From assembly GCA_016712505.1 (NCBI GenBank), contig JADJQY010000040.1, forward strand, positions 62,001 to 126,000: a DNA stretch of 64,000 bases. Direction: 5' to 3'. This DNA comes from Candidatus Eiseniibacteriota bacterium (GTDB lineage Bacteria; Eisenbacteria; RBG-16-71-46; CAIMUX01). The translations under genes were made by a program, and so were the position numbers. Below, in pieces: positions 45,523 to 56,800 of the stretch (the stretch's first letter is position 1; every line of letters begins with the position of its first letter). The notes beneath the pieces were generated by a model. That model was not told where the DNA came from. It saw only the letters and a program-made list of their open reading frames with translations, and did no database searches.

Positions 45523-47467
45523 TTACCTCATCGTAAGAATGTACCTGGCCGTCCCGGCGGGTCCAGCCACTGTCCACTCCGCGCCTGATCGCAGCACAAA
45601 GCCATTTCCTACCCGGTCCGGAGTGCGACCTTTGAATCTTGGATTGACGTGAGCCGCGGGCTCGAACACGACTCCAGTCCTCCAGATTCCATGGATTGCT
45701 CGAAGCAATCCGGGTTCGTTGTAGGGCTCAGGAATGCCCTCGAAGCGAAGTGCGCCAGACTCATTGCAGGAACAGGTTCGAGTCTCTCGAAGGGAGTCAT
45801 CGTCGATCGGAAATGCCACCCTCACCTGAACACCTCTTATGGTGCGACGCGGAAACACCGCGCAAGCAGCAGCAGCCGCCAGGATCGCGACGACGGACGC
45901 CGGAATCGTGCTTCGTGCGGGGACGGTAACGTCCCCTTCCCATAGTGGCTGAATCGTCGAGACGTGCCGAAGCACGATCCGCGCCCGTCGACTTCGGAAC
46001 CACTCGCCCGTCACGCTAACTGGAACCGTTGCCTCGCGTTCGCCGCGCACGGTGGTTACGGAGATCTCTGGACCGCCGCACTCGACTCGAACCGGGAGGT
46101 CCACAGACGTCTCGTTGTGCACGCGAACGTGAGCGAAACGATCACTCAATGACGACCACGCAGAACTGAGGTAGGTCGGCAACTCAACTCGCAGGGGCTC
46201 TCCCACTGCCCGGCAGTTCGCCGAAGCACGCAACCGTGGGGAGAATGGTGCCGTCAGCGTCATCTCGAACGTGACTTCGCCGACCTCGGATAGCACCGCC
46301 GTTCCGCCATACTCGCCGTCCGCTTGTTCCTGATCCCCATGGGCACCGTCGTCATAGAGGAAGACACGGCCGGAGGTCTGTCCCGCCCACTCCAGGGTCG
46401 CGGTCGATCGGTCGATGAACGCCGCCGGTTTGACGGTCGCGGCAGCGGCGCAAGCCAGCCGCGCCGCGCAAGGAAACGGTATCCCGACCGGCACGCATTT
46501 CGGGATCTTGGGGGAAAGCACGAGGTCGCCCTGACTCGTCACCAAGACCTTGCCGCCGGGGGATGGAATCTGCACGACCAACTGCCCCCCACTCCCAGGT
46601 CTAGCCATCATCAGCTGAAACCGCGGCCGCACTGTCAACTCGCGAGCGCCATCCAAGGACAATCGGTCCGTACAAGGAGTCGCAGGAAAGAGGGCCACGA
46701 GCACGTCAGGTGCCCATGCCGGCGTCGTAACTGCAAGCTCACCGGGACTTGCATCCCCTTCAAAGAGGAGCCACCGCCGCCCAATCCCCCTGGAGATGTT
46801 GAAGAACCCAGAGGGCAGGTCTCGCGCGCTCGAAGCCAACGCGAGGTCTCCTCCAGTCGCGGCGCAGAGCCGCCCCAGTAGGTCTCGATCGGCGCCGTCG
46901 GAAAGCCCCAAGGCGTAGATCGGAATTCCCATCGCGGCATACGACTCCAGGATCGATGTCGTCCTTTCCGCCCGCTGCGCCTCTCTGACACGCGGCTCGT
47001 CGCGGCCATCGGTCAGCAATACGATTGCCATTGGAAACGCGCGTCGCGATACCTCATCCGTAGACCGAGCGACCGTTAGCCCGTACTCCAACGCCGCCAG
47101 GATGTCCGTGTGGGGGTCCGATTCGCCGCAACTCCGGATCGCGCGGCTGATCTTCTCCCGCTCTTCGCTCTTGAGACTTACAAGTCCCCCCGAGCAAATC
47201 GCGAACGTCGTCCCCGAACTCTGCGAGCGCGACCCGGTCCCCATCCGGCAGCGCGGCCATGAGCAGGTCAACCGCCTCGGTGCGCACCCGCTGCGGGTCC
47301 GTGTCGCGCATGCTTCCCGACGCGTCGACCAGCACCACTACCGAGGAGTGCCCAGCGCTCTCACCCCGTGCCACCGTTCCCGGCACTCCCCCGAGGACCA
47401 GCATCAGGAAAAGTACCCCGGCCACCTTCCGGCACGAGGATGCCCCTCGCTTTCGGAGCACCTTCAT
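45523..47467 (-). CDS. Membrane-anchored VWA-domain protein (frameshifted in a G6 tract)
   Basis: Restored length about 647 residues. A signal peptide or anchor at about 14-37 (KVAGVLFLMLVLGGVPGTVA) leads to a von Willebrand A domain. The MIDAS metal site is D48-A-S50-G-S52, with the Thr in SDPHTDILAALEYG and the Asp of LLTDGRDE. Six G at 47186-47191 break the frame; five would join LLGG to LVSLKSEEREK. After the VWA domain come Ig-like strand-rich regions, then a second helix near TIPASVVAILAAAAACAVF and a cytoplasmic tail. The ATG at 47467 overlaps the methyltransferase stop as ATGA. VWA domains bind proteins through a metal ion, so it may be the outward sensor or scaffold for the tubulin-like partner. 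Confidence 0.78.
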
Positions 47468-50250
47468 GCCCGAAACACCTTCATCACCTCATCCCCCAGG
47501 TGATTGATCACCTTCACCGCGATCCGCCCCGACTTCGGCTTCTCGAACGGCCGCGACGTGTCGCTGTGCAGCGTCCCCCACGCCTCCTCGTTGATCTCCG
47601 CCTTCAGCGTCGTCTTGAGCGACGAGTACGGGTCGTTCGCGCCGAGGAAGTACGCGTGCCGAACGAAGAAGCTCTCCTCATTGTAGTCCGTGTCGATGAA
47701 CCAGCACGCGATGCCATCCGCGCCGTCGCTTCGCACCTCGCCCGTGCTCGGGTGGAAAACGTCCACGCCGTTGACCTTGACGCGCACGCGTCCGTCCGAC
47801 TCCGGCAGGATGTCGATGTCCGGCTCGCCGAACACCACGAACAGGTTCCCCTTCCCCGTGTTCTTCAGATCCTCCGACATGTGCAGATCCGCGTTCATCC
47901 GTGCTTTCAGCACCCGTACCCGCCCCAACGAGCCGAACTCCGTGGTATGCGCCTCGTAGTTGAAGGCGCAGGCGATCAGCACATCGAACCTCGCATCCCC
48001 CGCCTCTCGCGCCGCCGCCACCAAGTCCGCGCGCTGCACCGTCCCAAACTCCGATCCGACAAAGATCGCCGCCCGCTTCTCCACCCCCTTGCCATCCTCA
48101 CCCTCGAGGAACCTGCCCTCCGCGCACAGCATCTTGCCCGGCCACGGCGTCAAGGCAGTGAAGGAGATCCGGTCCTCTTTGCTCGCCTGCTGCACCCCCG
48201 CCACCCGCAGGTTCTCCAGGACCATCTCCGTGAACGACCGCGCCCTCTCAACATCCGCCTTCGCGTTCGCCCCAAGTCCCACCAACTGATCGTCCTCGTC
48301 CACCGCCAGCACCCGGTGCGGACTCAGGCTCTCCACCGTGAACGGACCCGCCACCCGCACCTTCTTGCTGTCGACGTACGGCTTGTCGTAGAGGAACTCG
48401 TACTCCGCCTTCGCCGCGATCGACTTGTCGATCTCCTGCTGCCTCGCGATGCGAGCCTGCCACCACTCCCCATGCAGCGCCTTCGCCGCCTCCGACCACT
48501 TCTCCTCGACCTCGCGCGGAATCTCCCACTCCTGCCACGACTGCTTGAGCGCTGCGTTCAGCTTCTCGCGCAGCGGCTCCAGCTTCGTCTGCCACTGCTC
48601 CCAGATGACGTCGATCTCCGCGTTGTTCGCGATCGACTTGAGCGTGATGTGCGGCACGCGCTCGTAGACGAACCCGTGGCGGATGCTCCCCTGCACCGGC
48701 TGTGAACTCGCTGCGGTGCGCGTGACCTCGGCTTCCTTGAGCTGGCCGTCGCGCGAGTCGGCGAGGAGGTAGAAGGGATAGCGCGCGCCCATGACGCGAG
48801 CGCGCGCCAGGGCGAGCGCGACGCGCGAGGTGTCGATCGTAATCCAGCGGCGGCCCCATTGCTCGGCGACCATCGCAGTCGTACCTGACCCGCAGGTCGG
48901 ATCTAAGACGAGATCTCCGGGGTCAGTCGCCATGAGGATGCACCGCTGCACGGCCGACGTCGATGTCTGGACGACGTAGATCTTGGGGTCGCTGCGACTC
49001 TTTATCCCTCCAATATCCAACCAGATGTTGGATATGGGAAACGCCGGGTAGTCTTCCAAAAAGCGCAAGTAATTCAGCGTAGTTCTTGCACTGGCGATGC
49101 GGCCTGCCTTTATCAGTCGCTCCATTCCCGCAGGCGTTGTCTTCCAATGCAGGCCTGCGCCCACAGCCCAAGACTCTCCTTCGAAGGCGACCGCAGGAGA
49201 TTGCTCCCGCGACTCTCCCTGCGAAGTCGTATTGTCCATCCACACCAATCTATCCGGCTGAAATGGGTGAGAAGATGCGGATCCAAATGATGCTATTGGC
49301 TTGTACCTCGTGGCGCCCTCGTCGCCCAGCTCTTTGCTCCTGAGGCAGGCGCGAAACTTCAATGAGTCTGCGTTCTTACAAAACCAAACGATGTAGTCGT
49401 TAATCGACGATAGGTAGCTGCCAGAAAAGCTGGTCGTTTTCGCAAACGAAATCAAACTCACAAAATTTCGCTCGCCAAATACTTCCTCCATCGCGAGTCG
49501 CACGCGATGGACGTTCTCGTCGCCAATTTGAACAAAGACCGAGCCCGAATCAGCGAGAAGGTCTCGGGCGACACTAAGTCGATCCCGCAGATACGTCAGG
49601 TAGCTGTGGATCCCATCCCGCCACGTATCCCGAAACGCTTTCACCTGCTCCGGTTCGCGCGTGATGTGCGCGGCATTGCCGTCCTTGACGTCGCGGCTGG
49701 TCGTCGACCATTGGAAGTTGCTGTTGAACTTGATCCCATAGGGCGGATCGAAGTAGATGCACTGGACCTTGCCGCGCACGCCTTCGCGCTCGGCGAGGCT
49801 GGCCATCACCTGGAGGGAGTCGCCGAGGATCATGCGGTTGGACCAGTTTTGGTCGTGCTGGTAGAACTCGGTTTTGTCGGCGCCGGCGGGGATGCCGTTG
49901 AAGTCGGAGAAGAGGTCGATTTGGGGGTCGGCGGCTTTGGCGTCGGCCTGGCTCTTGCGGAGGAGGTCGTCGATGAGGACCTTGGGGTGGACCTTCTCCT
50001 GGATGTAGAGCGGGGGGGCGTTGACGACGAGGTCGCTCCAGTCCTGTTCGTCCTTACCACGCCAGACGAGTTGGGGGTCGAGGTCGCGGTTGCGGCGCTC
50101 GTAGGCTACACGAAGCGGAGACTGCTGTTCGTCCTTGACCACGGACTGGTACTCGGCAGTGGGGATGTTCTTTCGCGTGGCCTCGTCGTGGAGGAGAGTC
50201 TCGACGACCTTTTTGGGGGCGTAGGTGGACTTGGTGGGCTTCTTGGCCAT
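47464..50250 (-). CDS. Site-specific DNA-methyltransferase, type III Mod-like
   Basis: 928 residues. The catalytic motif IV is DPPY at 168-171 (CIYFDPPYGIKFNS) and the SAM motif I is DPTCGSGTT at 450-458. That order (IV before I) is typical of beta-class amino-methyltransferases, acting on N6-adenine or N4-cytosine. The C-terminal half (about 500-928) is a large accessory region as in Mod proteins paired with helicase-endonucleases. It starts 2 bp after the restriction subunit and overlaps the VWA gene by ATGA. Its position inside a run of nine tightly linked genes suggests modification protects self DNA from the whole cassette. Target site cannot be told. Confidence 0.9.
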   Translation of the reverse strand: MAKKPTKSTYAPKKVVETLLHDEATRKNIPTAEYQSVVKDEQQSPLRVAYERRNRDLDPQLVWRGKDEQDWSDLVVNAPPLYIQEKVHPKVLIDDLLRKSQADAKAADPQIDLFSDFNGIPAGADKTEFYQHDQNWSNRMILGDSLQVMASLAEREGVRGKVQCIYFDPPYGIKFNSNFQWSTTSRDVKDGNAAHITREPEQVKAFRDTWRDGIHSYLTYLRDRLSVARDLLADSGSVFVQIGDENVHRVRLAMEEVFGERNFVSLISFAKTTSFSGSYLSSINDYIVWFCKNADSLKFRACLRSKELGDEGATRYKPIASFGSASSHPFQPDRLVWMDNTTSQGESREQSPAVAFEGESWAVGAGLHWKTTPAGMERLIKAGRIASARTTLNYLRFLEDYPAFPISNIWLDIGGIKSRSDPKIYVVQTSTSAVQRCILMATDPGDLVLDPTCGSGTTAMVAEQWGRRWITIDTSRVALALARARVMGARYPFYLLADSRDGQLKEAEVTRTAASSQPVQGSIRHGFVYERVPHITLKSIANNAEIDVIWEQWQTKLEPLREKLNAALKQSWQEWEIPREVEEKWSEAAKALHGEWWQARIARQQEIDKSIAAKAEYEFLYDKPYVDSKKVRVAGPFTVESLSPHRVLAVDEDDQLVGLGANAKADVERARSFTEMVLENLRVAGVQQASKEDRISFTALTPWPGKMLCAEGRFLEGEDGKGVEKRAAIFVGSEFGTVQRADLVAAAREAGDARFDVLIACAFNYEAHTTEFGSLGRVRVLKARMNADLHMSEDLKNTGKGNLFVVFGEPDIDILPESDGRVRVKVNGVDVFHPSTGEVRSDGADGIACWFIDTDYNEESFFVRHAYFLGANDPYSSLKTTLKAEINEEAWGTLHSDTSRPFEKPKSGRIAVKVINHLGDEVMKVFRA

Positions 50251-50252
50251 GG

Positions 50253-53200
50253 CTATGCTCTTGATCCTTCGAGTTGGGTGCCGGCAGTCTGAATCATTCT
50301 CTCGACCTCGGCCTGGACCTTGGCGGCGAAGTCGGCGTCCATCCGGAAGACCTCGGTGAGTTCGGCGAAGGCCCAGCGGCCGTGGGTGCGGAGGTTGTTG
50401 ACGCCTGGGATCCAGTAGGTCTCCATGGTGGTCTTCTTGTCCTTTGCGTCCTCGCGCCGGTAGCCCTTGATCTCGACCACGAGGTGCAGGGGATCGTCAT
50501 CGCCGTGGCCGTCGTCGACGAGGACGATGAAATCGGGAATGTAGCGCCGCGCGACGGACCCGGATCGGTACGGGACCTCAAGGCCGAGGCCCTGGTTCTT
50601 GACGTAGGCCTTGACCCTGGGATGGGACTCGACGACGCGGCAGAACTCGAGCTCCCAGTCGCTGTCGGCAATGACCCAGTTGACGTGGCTGAACCGTGAG
50701 CTGGTCTGCCAACGGCGGGGCTTGGACGTGTTGAAGTTGACGTGCCGGGTCGAGCCGGTGGGGTTGTAGGGATCGAGCAGGGCAACGAGCGGGCGGTGTC
50801 CGACGAACGATGCGGTGATGGCGGCGGTGATCCGCTGGCAGGCCCGGTCGGCGAGATCCTGGTAAATGAGCTGCGCGGGATAGGTGTCTCCGACGCACTC
50901 GAGGCAGGTTTCGAGCCACTGCTTGGCGATTCGCTTCAGATCGCCGAAGAGGTGGTACTTGGGGAGCCCGTCGTCGTCCTTCCACTTGGTCATCAAGAGG
51001 TGCTTGGTGAGGTGGAAGAGGAGGGTGGAGCGGCGGGTGTCTTCCAGGTGCTCGAGGTCGAGGTTGACCGCTTCCCCGATGATTCCGGCGTTTTCGGTGT
51101 GCGTCGGGCCGACGAGGTCGGGCGTGAGGACGAGCTTGTGGTCGTCGGAGAAGGTGGCGGTCAGGCGCTCCTCGGGTAGCTCGACGCGGTAGCCTTCGAC
51201 CCGAGGGAAACGGATCTCCAAGGGGTCCCGATCGGGGCGCACGGCGTGCACATGAATGGTCTCGCGCGGGGGCTGGGGCGGCGCGACGACGGGCTTGGCG
51301 GTGAAGTCGAAGGGAATGCCGAGGACGTCGGCGTACTCGACGTTGAACAGGCCCTCCTCGTTCAGGTCGTACGACTGGCGACGGAGGGCGCGGCCGATGA
51401 CCTGCTCGCACAGGAGCTGGGTGCCAAAGGCTCGCACGCCCAGGACGTGGGTCACGGTGTTGGCGTCCCAGCCTTCGGTCAGCATGGCGACCGACACGAC
51501 GCAGCGGATGCCCTCGCCCAGGCGGCCGGGCTTGCCGACGGTGTTCATGACCTCGCGGAGGAGGTCGTTGTCGCTGATGTTGTCGGCTTCCTTCCGGTCA
51601 CCTCCGCGCTCCAGGATCTCACGGCGGAAGCGCTCGATCTCGTCGGCGGCCATCGCGCGGAAGTTGTCGTCCAGCGCCTCGCCGGACTCGAGCTGTTCGC
51701 TGTCGATCAGGAGGGTGTTGGGCCGCGCGAGTGGGTTGCCGTTCTCGTCGAAGTTGCGGAAGAGTTCGAGGCGGCCGTTCTCGAGCTGGGAGCTGCCGTC
51801 TCCGAGTTCGCGCTGGAAGCCAGAGACGTAGTCATAGACGAGCTTCGAGGTCGCGGTGTTGTTACACACGATGATGAAGCAAGGCGGCACCTTGATCCCG
51901 GCCTCGCGCCAGAGGTGGTAGGTCTTCTCATAGTGGCCGTAGAGCGCGGACAACGCGGTCTGGAGTTCGACCGGCAGCGCGAGGGGGTCGAGTTGGCCTC
52001 CCTTGCCGCGGCCTTTCTTGGGCATCCGTGTGCCGATGTGCTCCCAGAGATTGCGGAAGCGCGGCATGTCGGCGCCGGGGATGTTGTCGGCCACCGGGAC
52101 GCGGGGGAGCTTCACGATACCGCACTCGATGGCGTCCATCAGCGAGAAGTCGCTCATGGTCCACGGGAAGAGAGTGCCCTCGGCGTAGCCAGAACCGCTT
52201 AGGAAGAACGGGGTGGCGGAGAGGTCGAAGACGCGCGAGACGCCGAGCTTCCGGTTCACGGCTTCGAGGCCGCCGATCCAGAGGCTGGCGGCCTTGCGGT
52301 TGCTCTCGGCTTCCTTTCGGTCATCCCCTTTGAGCTTCTCGTCGTCCTCCGACTCGGGCTTCGCGCGGTAGCAGTGGTGCGCCTCGTCGTTGAGCACGAC
52401 GATGTTCTTGAAACTCATCAGCTCGGGCATGACCCGCTGGAGCATCTGGCCTTCGGTCTCGAGCGTGTTCATGCGGTCGCCGAGCCGGCCCTCGATGAGC
52501 GCCCGCCCACCTTTCGAGATCTCGACCCGCTCCCGCAGCTTGAAGGCGTGGTAGTTCGTGATGACGATCTTTGCCCGACCGAGGTCGGTCAGCATGTCGC
52601 TGGGGACGAGTTCGCGGCTCTGGTAGTAGGCGTCGGGATCGTTGGGATAGAGGACGCGCAGGCGGTCACGGATGGTGATCCCGGGGGTGACCACGAGGAA
52701 CCCGCGGGTGAACCGCTTGCTGCCGGGGTGGCGAACCGCGTTGACCGTCTGCCAGGCGATCAACATCGCCATCACGGTGGTCTTGCCGGCACCGGTGGCG
52801 AGCTTGAGCGCGAGTCTCATCAGGTCCGGATTGGCGTCCGCATTGGCCCGCGCCAGGTGGCTCAAGAAGTCCTGCCCCGCCTTCTCGTGCGGGGCGACCT
52901 CGGTGAGCCAGATCGCGGTCTCGACCGCCTCGACCTGACAGAAGAAGGGCCGGACGCTGGCGAAGGCGTGGTGTCGCCAGTGTTGCAGCAGCCGGGCGGT
53001 CTCGGGCGTGACGCGCCAGTCGGCGGGATTCGGAATCTCGCGCCAACGATCCACGCGTAAGCGCAACTGGTTGATAATCGGGGTAGGATCGTAGCGTTGC
53101 TTATCCGTCGAGAGGCCTTTGCCCTCGTCGAAGACGAACGCCTCTTGGCGCGGGGCGCCGCGCTGCTTCTTCGGTTTCGGAATCGGAGTGATGAACTCGG

Positions 53201-53321
53201 CCCGACGACGGGTCTCGGCGATCTTCTGGGTCGGCTGTCCCTGCTGGTCGAGCTCCCAGTGCCGCGTCGGATAGATATACGGACCGTTCAGGATCGGCCG
53301 GGTGAAGAATGCATCGCTCAT
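50253..53321 (-). CDS. Type III-like restriction endonuclease subunit (SF2 helicase-nuclease)
   Basis: 1022 residues. Helicase motif I is ATGAGKTT at 175-182, motif II NDEAH at 311-315, then DLSATPFF, and motif VI is in EQVIGRALRRQSYDLNEEG. The C-terminal PD-(D/E)XK nuclease has RYIPDFIVLVDD and HLVVEIKGYR. Together this is the BPTD_3080-like restriction subunit acting with the downstream methyltransferase. The ATG at 53321 starts the conserved MSDAFFTRPILNGPYIYPTR; an 84-residue upstream extension is Arg-rich and has no ribosome site. It is the first gene of the presumed 17.6-kb operon. Firm assignment. Confidence 0.92.
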   Translation of the reverse strand: MSDAFFTRPILNGPYIYPTRHWELDQQGQPTQKIAETRRRAEFITPIPKPKKQRGAPRQEAFVFDEGKGLSTDKQRYDPTPIINQLRLRVDRWREIPNPADWRVTPETARLLQHWRHHAFASVRPFFCQVEAVETAIWLTEVAPHEKAGQDFLSHLARANADANPDLMRLALKLATGAGKTTVMAMLIAWQTVNAVRHPGSKRFTRGFLVVTPGITIRDRLRVLYPNDPDAYYQSRELVPSDMLTDLGRAKIVITNYHAFKLRERVEISKGGRALIEGRLGDRMNTLETEGQMLQRVMPELMSFKNIVVLNDEAHHCYRAKPESEDDEKLKGDDRKEAESNRKAASLWIGGLEAVNRKLGVSRVFDLSATPFFLSGSGYAEGTLFPWTMSDFSLMDAIECGIVKLPRVPVADNIPGADMPRFRNLWEHIGTRMPKKGRGKGGQLDPLALPVELQTALSALYGHYEKTYHLWREAGIKVPPCFIIVCNNTATSKLVYDYVSGFQRELGDGSSQLENGRLELFRNFDENGNPLARPNTLLIDSEQLESGEALDDNFRAMAADEIERFRREILERGGDRKEADNISDNDLLREVMNTVGKPGRLGEGIRCVVSVAMLTEGWDANTVTHVLGVRAFGTQLLCEQVIGRALRRQSYDLNEEGLFNVEYADVLGIPFDFTAKPVVAPPQPPRETIHVHAVRPDRDPLEIRFPRVEGYRVELPEERLTATFSDDHKLVLTPDLVGPTHTENAGIIGEAVNLDLEHLEDTRRSTLLFHLTKHLLMTKWKDDDGLPKYHLFGDLKRIAKQWLETCLECVGDTYPAQLIYQDLADRACQRITAAITASFVGHRPLVALLDPYNPTGSTRHVNFNTSKPRRWQTSSRFSHVNWVIADSDWELEFCRVVESHPRVKAYVKNQGLGLEVPYRSGSVARRYIPDFIVLVDDGHGDDDPLHLVVEIKGYRREDAKDKKTTMETYWIPGVNNLRTHGRWAFAELTEVFRMDADFAAKVQAEVERMIQTAGTQLEGSRA

Positions 53322-53843
53322 CGGGAGTCCTGAACCTGCGCGGCGAGCAAACCGGCGCCACGGCCACCGAGGCGATGGCCCGCGGTCGTGTGTCCAGAAT
53401 CGACGTTGAGATGCGCTATGTCTGAGGCGCGCGTACGCAGTCGCTCCACCGCCAAACGGAACCCCCTTCTGGCGAACGACGCACGGGCCGCGGCCGCGGC
53501 AATGCGGGTCACCAGCTACCTGGACGGGATCCTCACGCTCCATGCTTGCCGCGGTCACGCTCGCCGCAGTCACGCCAGGCCTGATTGCTCGGAGGCACGT
53601 TCCGGTCGTACGGCACGGCGGCAGTGGCGGCTCGCGTTTGCGGGATCAATTCTGCCGCGCGACGGGTTGGTGGGCAACTGCGAAGTTGTTCTGGACGAAG
53701 TCTAAGCTGGGGCCGAGGCGCGGAACCTCGCGAGATCGATCGAACACATGGATTGAGTGCGTCGCGCCGCGAATCGACGAAACGCCGCGCGACGGGTGAA
53801 CGTCGCGCGGCGGTGGATGATGGGGCGTCTCTCGGGAGGGCCG
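53322..53843. other. Intergenic region, 522 bp, at the upstream edge of the defence island
   Basis: This should contain the promoter of the whole restriction/motor operon, read to the left. Short open frames on both strands are low-complexity, and I support no gene. The right end holds the hairpin at 53784-53811. No attachment-site repeat or tRNA was recognised. Confidence 0.5.
53784..53811 (-). terminator. Hairpin after the FG-GAP gene
   Basis: GCCGCGCGACG (53784-53794) pairs perfectly over 11 bp with 53801-53811 across a GGTGAA loop, 32 bp after the FG-GAP stop. No U-run. Confidence 0.6.
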
Positions 53844-56800
53844 CTACCGCAGCAACGTAATCGGCCGCGCCGTCTCCTGATCGCCGACGCGGAGGCGGAC
53901 GTAGTAGATGCCGGCGGGGGCGGCCGCTCCGGTGGTCATGGTGCCGTCCCAGGTCGAGCGGTGCGATGCGGCGGCCAGGAGGCCCTTCTCGAGCGTGGCC
54001 ACGCGGCGGCCCTGGGTGTCGAACACCTCGAGGTCGACGTTGGCGGGGTCGCGCAGGTCGAACTCAACTGCGACCCCGTTGCGCATCGGGTTGGGGTACG
54101 GCGCGGAGAGCGACACTTCGGGGGTGAGCCCGGCGGGCGAGACGTCCGCGGTGAGCGGCAGGAAGCGCATGTCGATCTCGGTCGGCGCGTTGCCCTGGGG
54201 TGAGAACCAGGGCGAGCGGGGGAAGAAGGGATCCTCGCTCTCCAGGCAAGCGCGCCAGGTGATGACTGGTCCACTGGGCGTGAACGCCTGCTTGAACAGG
54301 GTGGCGCTGCCGACGCCCGACTGCACGGGGCCGGTGTCGTGGAAGACCCCGAAGCGATCGATACCGAAGAGAGGATCGCCCTCGTCACTCTCGCCCAATC
54401 GGAGACGCGCGTCGGTCCGGCCGGCGGCACTGCGGAACAGACAGGCGAGTTCGAAGCTGGTCGTGCTCTGGGTGACGCGGCCCCCGGTGGCGATCCTGGG
54501 TGTGCCGGCCATCTGCTCGGGGCGGAACGCGCGCAGCCGCGCGGCGCCGTCGTTGCCGTAGTGGATGTACGCGGCTCCGACGTCCACTCCGGATACCACA
54601 TGGTCGCGGTCGGCGATCAGGAGGTCGGAGAAGCCGTCACCGTCGACGTCTCCGTCGCCGTCGGTCGGGAAGCCGAACTGATCTCCGAGCGTCTGGCCGG
54701 ACAGGGTGATCGAGGGAGCGTTGCCGAGGCCGGCGGCCGTCCCCAAGTAGATGTGCACCTGACTCAGAAGTGTTTCGCCGTGGTTGCCCTGGCTGATCGC
54801 GATGTCGGAGAACCCGTCGGCATTCACGTCGCCCGCGTGACTGATCCAGGTTCCGAAGTTGTCTCCGTCGACCGGCTCAGTCAGGACGAGATTCGGCGTC
54901 GAACCCGGCCCGGTAGCGCTCCCGTGGAACACCAGCACCTCATACACGCCGTCCGCCTGATTCCCATTGGAGGTGAGGAAGTCGGAGTAGCCATCGGCGT
55001 TCAAATCTCCGCCCGCGGTGATCCGCGTCCCGAAGTAGGGCGACTGCAACGGACCGTCATAGGTCCAGGAGGCCACCGGCGAGAGCCCCTCGGGTGAGCC
55101 GTTGAAGATCTGCAGACGACCTCGACGGTTGGCCCCGCCGGTCCCCGTGTAGCTCCGAACCAGGATATCCTCGAACCCGTCGTTGTCGACGTCGCCGACC
55201 GGGATGGCATCGGCGCCAAAGTAGGTGTCATCCCCCGTGCCGCGCAGTTCCCAGTCGGGGATCTGATCCGGGCCGGTGGCCGAACCGTGGTAGACGCGCA
55301 CCCGACCTTGATTGCGGTACTCGTGCTCGTAATCCCACTCCGGAATCAGCAGGTCGGAGAAGGCGTCGCCGTTGACGTCACACGCACCGTTGCAGAAGTA
55401 GCTCTGGCCCGGCGCGGCGAGGATCCGTGAGCCGAAGACGAGGCCGGTCGGACTCCCCTCCCAGATGTCGACCAGCTCCTCGAGCGAGGAGTCGGCAATG
55501 TAGTAGGCGCTGACGATCAGGTCATCGAAACCGTCGGCATTGAGGTCGCCGACCCGCTGCGGAAAACCGCCGTAGTTCATCGAGGTCGCCCCGGGAGGGG
55601 GCGGAGGGAGGAGCACGCTGCTCGGTGTGAATGCCGGGCCGTTCTCCGATCCATGAAACACTTGAAGCTCCCCGTCGAGGGTGCCGTGCTCGGCGTTGGT
55701 ATCACTGACCGCGATATCGTCGAAGCCGTCGCCGTTGCAGTCCCCGATCATCAACACGCCTCCGGCGAAGAACCCCTCCGGATCGGTGCCGGTCTTGACC
55801 CAGCCGGCGGCGGGAGAGAGCGCGGCCGCGGCCCCGTGGTACACGAGCACGCCGCCGAAGTCGGCGCCGCCGAGGTCGAGGTTGGCACTGCCGGCCGCGA
55901 TATCGGAGTAACCGTCGCCGTTGACGTCCCCGGCGGTCATCACGACGCGACCGAGCGTGCCGGCAGTCTCAGGCCCGTCGAAGGTGAACACGGGGTCCTG
56001 GGGAAGGACCACGGCGCGACCGAGATAGAGGTGCACGCGTCCCGCGTCGGTGAAGGCGCCGTCCTGATTGGGCGCGCCGATCAGGAAGTCGGCGAACGAG
56101 TCGCCGTTCACGTCGCCGGCGGTGGCGACGCTGCGGCCGAAGGAGCCTCCAGACTGGTTGCCGGGGTAGGTCGCGCTCGGCGAAGCAGCGAGACCGGTCG
56201 GGGTGCCCAGGAAGAGAAACGCCTGCCCCGCGTCGGTGAGGTTGGTGTCATAGGAGTCGGCGCCGATCAGCACATCGCCGAGGCCGTCGCCGTTGACATC
56301 ACCTGCGTTGGCGACCGAGGCGCCAAACTGGGAGTTGGCCTGATTCGATTCGAAGGTCCAGGCCGGGGCAGACCCGGCGCCGGAGGGGGAGCCGAGGAAG
56401 AGCCACGCCCTCCCCTCCCGGGTCTGTCCGTTGGTGTACCGCGGGGTACCAACCACGAAGTCAGCAAACCCATCCCCGTTCACGTCGCCCGCGGCGGAGA
56501 GGCGAAAGCCGAGTTGCACGCTGGCCACGTTGGGTTCGTACGACCAGCTCGCCGTGGTCGCGATTCCGGAGGCACTCCCGAGGAAGAGCTGCACCCGCCC
56601 CTCGTTCGCCTCTCCGTTGCCGAACAGCGGAGAACCGACGATCAGGTCGCGGAAACCATCCCCGTTGACATCCCCCGGCCCCGCGACGGTGCGGCCGAAG
56701 TCTTCATTCGCCACGCTACCGGAGAGGACGGTGCGGTTGTTGAGGAGAGCAGAGCTGTTGCCCTTGTAGACCCAGACCTGTCCTTCGTCATTCGGGCCGA

